Assembly (NCBI GenBank): GCA_011033025.1
Contig: WFMF01000098.1
Span: 423,704-487,703 of the forward strand
From: Beroe forskalii
Taxonomy: Eukaryota > Ctenophora > Nuda > Beroida > Beroidae
Length of the DNA: 64,000 bases
Direction: 5' to 3'
The notes beneath the pieces are model-generated. The model made no database searches. It saw only the letters and a list, made by a program, of their open reading frames with translations, and was not told the DNA's origin. Of the stretch, positions 57,345 to 64,000 are shown piece after piece (position 1 is the stretch's first letter; each line of letters opens with the position of its first letter). A program made the position numbers and the translations under genes.

Positions 57345-58975
57345 GGGGAGCCCTGATAGTACGGAGGAGCCCAGATTGTACCGGGGAGCCCAAGTTGGTA
57401 CGGGGGGCCCGAGTTGGTACGGGGGAGCCCAAGTTGGTATGGGGGAGCCAAAGTTGGTATGGGGGAGCCCAAGTTGGTATGGGGGAGCCAAAGTTGGTAT
57501 GGGGGAGCCCAAGTTGGTTCGGGGAAGCACAAAAGTGGGGGGGAGCCGACGTTAGTACGGGGGAGCCCTGACAGCACGGGGGAGCCCAGATAGTACGGGG
57601 GAGCCCCAGATAGTACGGGAGAGCCCAAGTTAGTACGGGGGAGCCCAAGTTGGTATGGGGGAGCCCGAATTGGTTTGGGGAAGCCCCAGATAGTACGGGA
57701 GAGCCCAAGTTAGTACGGTGGAGCCCAAGTTGGTATGGAGGAGCCCAAGTTAGTACGGGGGAGCCCAGATAGCCCAAGTTGGTACGGGGGGCCCGAGTTG
57801 GTACGGGGGAACCCAAGTTGGTATGGGGGAGCCAAAGTTGGTATGGGAGAGCCCAAGTTAGTACGGGGGAGCCCAAGTTGGTATGGGGGAGCCCGAATTG
57901 GTTTGAGGAAGCCCCAGATAGTACAGGAGAGCCCAAGTTAGTACGGTGGAGCCCAAGTTGGTATGGAGGAGCCCAAGTTAGTACGGGGGAGCCCAGATAG
58001 TACGGGGGAGACCAGATAGTATGGGGGAACCCAGATAGTACGGGAGAGACCAAGTTGGCATGGGGGAACTCAAGTTGGTATGGGGGAGCCCGAATTGGTT
58101 TGGGGAAGCCCCAGATAGTACGGGAGAGCCCAAGTTAGTACGGTGGAGCCCAAGTTGGTATGGAGGAGCCCAAGTTAGTACGGGGGAGCCCAGATAGCCC
58201 AAGTTGGTACGGGGGGCCCGAGTTGGTACGGGGGAGCCCAAGTTGGTATGGGGGAGCCAAAGTTGGTATGGGAGAGCCCAAGTTAGTACGGGGGAGCCCA
58301 AGTTGGTATGGGGGAGCCCGAATTGGTTTGGGGAGACCTCAGATAGTACGGGAGAGCCCAAGTTAGTACGGTGGAGCCCAAGTTGGTATGGAGGAGCCCA
58401 AGTTAGTACGGGGGAGCCCAGATAGTACGGGGGAGACCAGATAGTATGGGGGAACCCAGATAGTACGGGAGAGACCAAGTTGGCATGGGGGAGCTCAAGG
58501 CAGTACGGGGAGCCCAGATAGTACAGGGGAGCCCAGATGGTACGAGGGGGCCCAAGTTAGTACGGGGGAGCCCAAGTTAGTACGAGGGAGCCCAAGTTAG
58601 TACGGGGGAGCCCAGATAGTATGGGGGAACCCTGATACTCTGATAGTACGGAGGAGCCCAATTTGGTACGGGGGAGCCCAAGTTAGTACGGGGGAGCCAA
58701 AGTTGGTTCGGGGGAGCCCTGATAGTACGGGGGAGACCAAGATGGTATGGGGGAGCCCAGATAGTACGGTGGAGCCCAAGTGAGTATGGGGAGCCCAAGT
58801 TTGTATGGGGGAGCCCACATAGTACTTGGGAGCCCACATAGTATGGGGGAGCCCTGATACTACGGGGGAGCCAAAGTTGGCATGGGGAGCACAAAAATGG
58901 GGGGAGCCCACGTTAGTACGGGGGAGCCCACGTTAGTACGGGGGAGCCCAGATAGTCTGATAGTACGGGGAGCCC
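57345..58975 (-). repeat. Minisatellite in E3 with ~425-bp higher-order repeat
   Basis: 20-bp GGGGGAGCCC units, reverse of E1. Blocks at about 57640-58063 and 58064-58487 repeat the same unit order with a 425-bp shift (for example CCCGAATTGGTTTGGGGA at 57665 and 58088). The outer 100-bp units and the GGGGGTGGCAAGTT end are missing. The 251-codon minus-strand frame here is a product of the repeat. Confidence 0.85.
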
Positions 58976-59265
58976 CAGACCCCTACTGTTCTTTATTCCT
59001 GGTGATTGGTGATGTATTTAGTGAAAAAATGTACGACAAAAACGACTGTGCTGTTGAAAATTGACATGAAAACAATGCAAAAACTCTATTAAGGTGACAT
59101 TTCTTTAAATTCAAGACCTCTGGCTTCTGGGGGCTGCCGCCCCCAGACCCCTGCTGTTCTTTCTTTCCTTTGATTGTGAATATATTTAGCGAATTTGAGT
59201 ACGACTACAACGATGAAGCTGTTGAGATGAAAACAATGCAAAAACTTTATTGATTTGACATTTCC
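58976..59265. repeat. ~170-bp tandem duplication in E3
   Basis: CCCCTRCTGTTCTTT, then GTGAATATATTTAGYGAA-type text, and AAAACAATGCAAAAACT occur twice, about 172 bp apart. GGGGGCTGCCGCCCCCAG forms a hairpin between them. It is not found in E1 or E2. Confidence 0.7.
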
Positions 59266-59421
59266 CGGTCATGGTTAAGTTTATGGTTAAGTTTATGACA
59301 TCGTTCATTACATCGGCCAATTCATTAACAAAACAGTCTAATTGAGTGACAATTGAGCTAAGGAATATCTGATTAGATTGAAATTATAGCTATCAATGCT
59401 ATCAAAACACGTTGGTATTAA

Positions 59422-62400
59422 AGGGGTTGTATACTATAGAATCGACTTCCAACAGCATGCAAAAAATTATGATTTTATGATTTCTCACACTTCTCGTTTT
59501 AAAATGGTGAAATCCCATGCCTCTACCTCAATTAGTTCGCGAAAGTTATTGCGGTTTATAGATTTCAGCGATGACGTCACTTGGGCAGGACAGGTTGCCG
59601 TCGCGCAGCGTTACAATACGTGTGAAATCTATTTGTTGGTGTGAATTCAAGGTGCTAAATCGGCAATTTTGTTTGGGATTTTTATTTTTCAGACAATTAG
59701 GTTTTAGATTGTATATTCACCGTTCGGGTTATTTGTATCTCTAGCTATTTTCTCAGCCATGATAAGAATTGATATTGTCATGTCTTACGACGATCATAGC
59801 AAACTTTTGAGTAATAAAAGTACCTTTATCATCATTAGCAGTTTAAAGATTTCCAAATAAACTATTTCAAGTCCATATGCAATATTACTGATACCAACTA
59901 CTAAATTCGACTACTATAAAGCTATAATTTGGATACGGCGATTTGGATTCAGAATTTGTTGTTTAGTGTTTACTTTGTAATACTACTTTATTGGCTTAGT
60001 ACAGTTAGATAACCAATAGATCCATCTTTAAAGTATAAAAAAACCAGGTTATACGAAGCATTTCCAGCTTTGAAGCCAGTGTACTTGTGTTTCTCATCAG
60101 GATATTGCTGCCTGATTGATATGCTGTACAACACAGGCGGTTACTATAATACTATGTATCGGGTCATATGCACTGTAAAGTGACAATTTATCAGGAAAAC
60201 AAAGAATTTGTAGCACAAATGGGGATAGCCTTGTGTCCACCCCTTTGCTCAAATATGATTACCACTACTGTATGTCAATCGTAATAATTTCAATATAGTC
60301 ATTATGTCTGCTCTCTATCACATCAGTTAAACTTTAGTCTCCCAATACAATTTTTACCCTCTTTTGTCCTAAAAAAAATCCGATAGAAACAGAAAAGGCT
60401 GGACAGCTTCGTGGGAAAAAGGGAAAAACCCAACCATGGGAAAACCCATCCTTGTTACTCCCCCAAATGAAGATATCTCATTCTTTTGAACCGTTATTTT
60501 AGTTTTTTCGCTTTAAAACAGAATAGAAGGTTTTATCAAAACCATTTTTTTCCTTATTTCGGGTTTCCCGGCTAATAAAAGGAAACTGCCACAAAAAACC
60601 GAAATTTTTTTTGGGGACTGAATTTTTTTGCCCTTTTAGAAAAAAATTCAAACCCCCAGAAAGTGTGAAAAATTTTGTTTCGTCCCTTTCCTTAAAATAA
60701 ATTGCAAAGCTGGTGAGCTTTCCAAAAGAAAAAGCCATAAAAAGGGATGTAGACGATAAAGTGCAGCAGCAAAAAAATTTTATTTATTTGGGGTTTAAAC
60801 CAAACCAAGATTAAAACCATCATAGCATAAAAAGCACTGCAACAAGATACCCCCAACACAAGCCTGGCCAAAATTACTATGGAAAGTATTTCCGTGTTTT
60901 TTAAAAGGAAGGAAAGAATCCCTGTTATTTTCTAAAACCCTGTAAAGAAAAATTTTCTGAACCTTATTTTGACCCTTAAAAATTTAATGGAAAAAAAAAC
61001 ATTGCAAAGGGGGGCAAAAATCAGGGGAACCGAAACAGGAAATACTACCCAGCAAAAAATTTCCCATCATATAACAAAGGGGAAAAAGGATAACATGGTG
61101 TGGGAAAAAAGCTGAAAAATTTTTGGGCTGAGAAAAAGACTTAACCTGCCCCTTTTCACACCCCATCATCGAAGTTTTAAAACACGTCCTCTTTAAATGT
61201 CCTAAGTACCATAAATTTGGTTCAACATGGGGGATGAAATCAAAAATGGTCATAGCAGGGGGACCCCTAAAAAACTCCCCCTTTTTTGGATAATATAAAA
61301 ATTTTCCTTTTAAAAAAGTTTTGATAATGGCCAAAGGAAGAGAAACCCAGACTGAAGGGGACTAGCTACTTCATCAACATTGTACAAGACTCTCAGTTTT
61401 CTGTATGACATGATAATAAAGTAATAAGAGTGTTTGGAGACTTTGTAATTCCATGATTCACTCAATGAACTATTTCCTGGCCTCTTCATTTACTATTATT
61501 TATCAGAGAATATAACCCCATGCGTGCTAACTTTTGTTTCTTAGGCTTATATTATGTTTTTAGCATTGAATCTTTGATTTGGCCTTCTGTTGTTAATTAA
61601 GGGCTTATTAAGCTTTTAGACCAGGCAACCTTTTGGTATCATAGACTTACTTTTAGATCTCAGGCTTTTACAGTTTACCGTAGCATTAGAAATTCATGTT
61701 TTATTTAATTTTAGGCTGTTTGTATTGGTCTATTACCACTGTATTTTAAATCTAGGTCTTGGGTATCATCGGGCTTTCTCATAATCATTTCTGACCTTTA
61801 AGTTTCTCCATGCTCTAATAGACTAATTGTTTCACCCTTGATTTGTATTAAGTTTTAACACTTTTTCGTTATTAAGGAATGTAGGGGCTCAAGAGTATCA
61901 TGAGTTTTGACATGTTTTGAGTTTTCTGACCCTTGTGCTAATGAATCCTCTTTTGGTGGCATATCCTTTTGCAGGTGCATTTCTATTCATACTTTTTCAT
62001 ACTTAATATATAAATTTTACCATTAATTAGACCTATGTTTATATGTCTGACATTGCGATATTGCGATTTGACATTGTATATATTTTTCTATTTCTATTTC
62101 TACATTGGTGTCCTTAGAGAATCGTTTTAAAACTCATTTGCAAGTATCGCAAGAATACATATCTTTACCAATTTTCTATTATAATTCGCAAATATTCATA
62201 TTACTTCCAGTAGGTATATCCCTTTCTAATTTGTAATTCCCTATTTTAATTTCATCGTGACAGATCGTGTAATTGATCGCATGGACTCAAGCAATTGCAT
62301 GGATCATAGAAGGGAGAGAAGCACATAATTTATGCGATTGAAATGCATGAGTAAAAAAGATGTAGGCATAGGAGCCACTATATTTTCACAGTAGCGCGCA

Positions 62401-62572
62401 CAGCGTCAGCTGAGGTGAGCGTTCGAGGATGTAATCGCGCCAAAACATATAGGTGCGATATCTCGCGATTGGGAGTAAGTAGAAACATGGGGATTTCACT
62501 AAAATTATTTTCGCAGTACTGGTTATGTAATTAGGATCATAAAAAGTGGTACTGGAGTGTAGTGTACTACCT
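59422..62572. mobile_element. TTAA-target TIR element P2, nested in E3
   Basis: TTAA at 59418-59421 and 62573-62576. Ends AGGGGTTGTATACTATAGA and, inverted, AGGTAGTACACTACACTCC. E1 shows the empty site (GTGATACCAA region at about 6670, where TTAA is TCAA). End regions match P1 but the interior does not: it holds AT-rich text and the homopolymer-swollen stretch at 60350-61350. No transposase is seen. Confidence 0.8.
60350..61350. other. Homopolymer-swollen stretch, possibly poor sequence
   Basis: Runs such as CCAAAAAACCGAAATTTTTTTT and GGGGG/CCCCC blocks occur at a density not seen elsewhere in the window, with a low frequency of mixed words. The frames at 60499-60738 and 60984-61334 depend on these runs. 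I treat the stretch as likely base-calling error, not biology. Confidence 0.5.
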
Positions 62573-62957
62573 TTAATTTGGAATGTTCACGATACAAATA
62601 AGGAATGCTGGTAATTCTTCAGCCCATAGAAAAATAATAATTTCACTCAATTCCTTTTCGCACTGATCTTTCCAGTTTCGGATCAGAAGTTGAACGCCAT
62701 CAACCATATTGCGTGTATGATGCAATTGTGTACATATAAGTCATTATACTATTACTCTATTAGAATACACTGAGGTGTATCATCGAGTATCATTCTGCAG
62801 CCGTGTCGTCTTTCAAAATTGAATTACGATTCACCCTGCGTGCCAAAAGTTCGACTGGAAAATATGCATATGGAGCCCAGAGCGTCTCTGAGATTTTTTC
62901 AAGGTCGAATATTCGACTCGAATATTCTAGTCGAATATATCAATATGGAACCAAGGG

Positions 62958-63124
62958 TAAAATATTTTCTGCGGCCATGGTTCTATTAGCTTTTGCTTAA
63001 TTATTTTCAAAACAGTTGTTGTTTTACCTGATGACGTTGCCCCAATCACTAAGATATTCGAATTCGCATAAAACTTCAACATACTGTAATGAAATTGAAT
63101 GAAATACTTATTAAAGGCCTCCAT
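62958..63124 (-). pseudogene. Polinton packaging ATPase, N-terminal part (Walker A)
   Basis: Starts at ATG 63124 and reads into ILVIGATSSGKTTTVLKII, a classic P-loop (GATSSGKT). It is cut at the E3 border after about 55 codons. The remainder of the ATPase lies at 56089-56566 on the same strand. About 37 bp separate it from the integrase frame upstream, as in compact Polinton gene blocks. Confidence 0.75.
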
Positions 63125-63161
63125 TTATATAAGCTCAATGATAAAAATCCTCCAAAACTAC

Positions 63162-63527
63162 TCATCTGACTCGTCTCAACTCCTCTTGGTAAAAAGAGCG
63201 TGGCATTTCAGTTCCTTCACCATCAGACAATAAATAAGTAACTGGGAAATCATTTCTTTGGACTTTCCTAATCGTGTAATGCTCGGTGGACCACCTCTGG
63301 TCAGCTTCTTTTGGGTAAAATTTCTTGTCCTTGACAATTCTAACCAAATCCCCAACTTTAAACAATCTCTTACGATATTTTTCTCGACGCTTAGTCTCCA
63401 ATGCTTTATCATTGTAATATAATCGTTTAAGAAGCAATTGTGTGTGCTCCACCTTGACGTCATTCGGTCTCATTTTTATTGATCGGTGAATTGGAATTAT
63501 TTCTGTCATTTTAAAAGGGTTGGGCAA
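63162..63527 (-). pseudogene. Polinton retroviral-type integrase, C-terminal part
   Basis: The minus-strand frame has LFKVGDLVRIVKDKKFYPK, then W-S-T-E-HYTIRKVQRNDFPVTYLL, and MPRSFYQEEL. The order F-x-V-G-D-x-V-R-I ... W-x-x-E-x-x-x-I ... P-x-T-Y-x-L ... F-Y-x-x-E-L is typical of the C-terminal domain of Polinton integrases. The catalytic core should lie upstream (beyond 63530), where the sequence is homopolymer-rich and no frame survives. Together with the ATPase and the basic protein it identifies a Polinton/Maverick. Confidence 0.7.
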
Positions 63528-64000
63528 CTATAAATTTACTGGTAAAGTGAAAAAAATTTTTTTTATTTTACCAGCATGTTTTTGAAAAACTCCCCCTTTT
63601 TCTTTAATTTTTCTGAGTTTTGCGGTTAAAGATTTGGATGATATTTTAAAAATATTGGCCGGGTTAAATTTCTGGTAAAACCATTGTGTTTTTTTGCTAA
63701 TTCCTTACGATTTGACCCAATTTTTATTTTTTGATTCCTTGAAGTTTTGGGTTCTCGGTCGTAGTTTTCAGTCTTCAGTAAAAACATACGTTATCTATAT
63801 TATTCTCTGGTGTCAGGATCTATGAACTAACATTTACTTACTGTGGGGAAACCCTTTTTTATTTGTCTCACTTCTAACCCTGAAAAAAGCAAAAGAAAGG
63901 GTTTTTTGGTTTTTAAATTTAAGCCAGGTCTTTGAAAAATTTACATTTATGAAAATTTTAGGGGTTTTTAAAAAATGCCCAAAAATTTTGTTTGGGGGGA
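63528..64000. other. Homopolymer-swollen window end
   Basis: Same character as 60350-61350 (long T, A, C and G runs such as AAAAAAATTTTTTTT). It should contain more of the integrase gene but reads as noise in all frames. Confidence 0.4.

Larger units (their letters stand above)
56567..62957 (-). mobile_element. TIR element family E, copy E3, inserted in the ATPase
   Basis: TA at 56565-56566 and 62958-62959. Ends CACCCTTGTTCCATAT and, inverted, CCCTTGGTTCCATAT. Orientation is opposite to E1/E2. It holds its own minisatellite (57345-58975), a local ~170-bp tandem repeat (58976-59265), and the nested element P2. Left-end homology to E2's 3' zone and right-end homology to E2's 5' zone are clear. 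Confidence 0.85.

Noticed and set aside
60984-61334. 116-codon minus-strand frame
   Set aside because: It depends on homopolymer runs in a stretch that looks like poor sequence.
1-64000. tRNA, rRNA or other structural RNA genes
   Set aside because: I looked for tRNA-like A/B boxes and rRNA-like blocks by eye and found nothing convincing. A covariance-model scan would be decisive.

Overview
The window looks like nuclear DNA of an invertebrate animal, probably marine. It has spliced genes with short introns and GT-AG borders, and many kinds of transposable element: hAT, Harbinger-like, TTAA-target, TA-target, foldback, LINE, a Penelope-like reverse transcriptase and a Polinton/Maverick. There is no bacterial-style gene packing. 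I cannot name the species. The only recognisable host genes are copies of an UNC93-family transporter related to MFSD11. Most of the rest is nested repeats and transposon remains.

Layout. 1-2.1 kb: diverged repeats, a GC-rich hairpin and the tail of a LINE. 2.2-13.5 kb: a repeat nest with outer inverted repeats, three copies of a 1.5-kb repeat, and a TIR element (family E, copy E1) that carries a minisatellite and a reverse transcriptase remnant. 13.5-18.6 kb: no gene recognised, with a hAT MITE, a CCATTGG minisatellite and a TA-target MITE. 18.6-45.3 kb: a large imperfect palindrome. Its left arm holds transporter copy A (19329-25944, +) and the first six exons of paralogue B (33185-34914, +). 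Its right arm holds the mirror copies: B' (five coding blocks collapsed to four exons, -) and A' (39771-44418, -). The arms meet inside gene B, around a 256-bp spacer that holds B exon 6. 45.3-49.3 kb: a decayed LINE pol fragment. 49.3-54.4 kb: a TTAA-target element (P1) with E copy E2 nested in it. 54.4-64 kb: a minus-strand Polinton remnant (integrase tail, FtsK-like ATPase, small basic protein, a possible structural protein). Its ATPase gene is split by E3, which is itself split by P2.

State of the genes. A' is the only transporter copy that reads through intact: ten coding exons, 431 aa, all splice sites consistent. A has one extra A in exon 2 (frameshift) and an AG-to-GG change at the exon 8 acceptor. 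B and B' lack exons 7-10. The two arms differ by at least seven clean transposon insertions, each with an empty site in the other arm. So the duplication is either old enough to have gathered insertions, or two haplotypes were joined head to head during assembly.

The most unusual signals are: (1) the palindrome and its asymmetric decay; (2) foldback elements whose long inverted arms are built of minisatellite (26004-30405, and an unrelated family at 42294-43442); (3) family E, which appears to have captured a single foldback arm and spread it; (4) an SVA-like composite retroposon (35783-37008) made of a 19-bp tandem array, a unique segment and poly(A), with a 9-bp target duplication. Stretches at 60.35-61.35 kb and 63.53-64 kb have swollen homopolymers and may be low-quality assembly.
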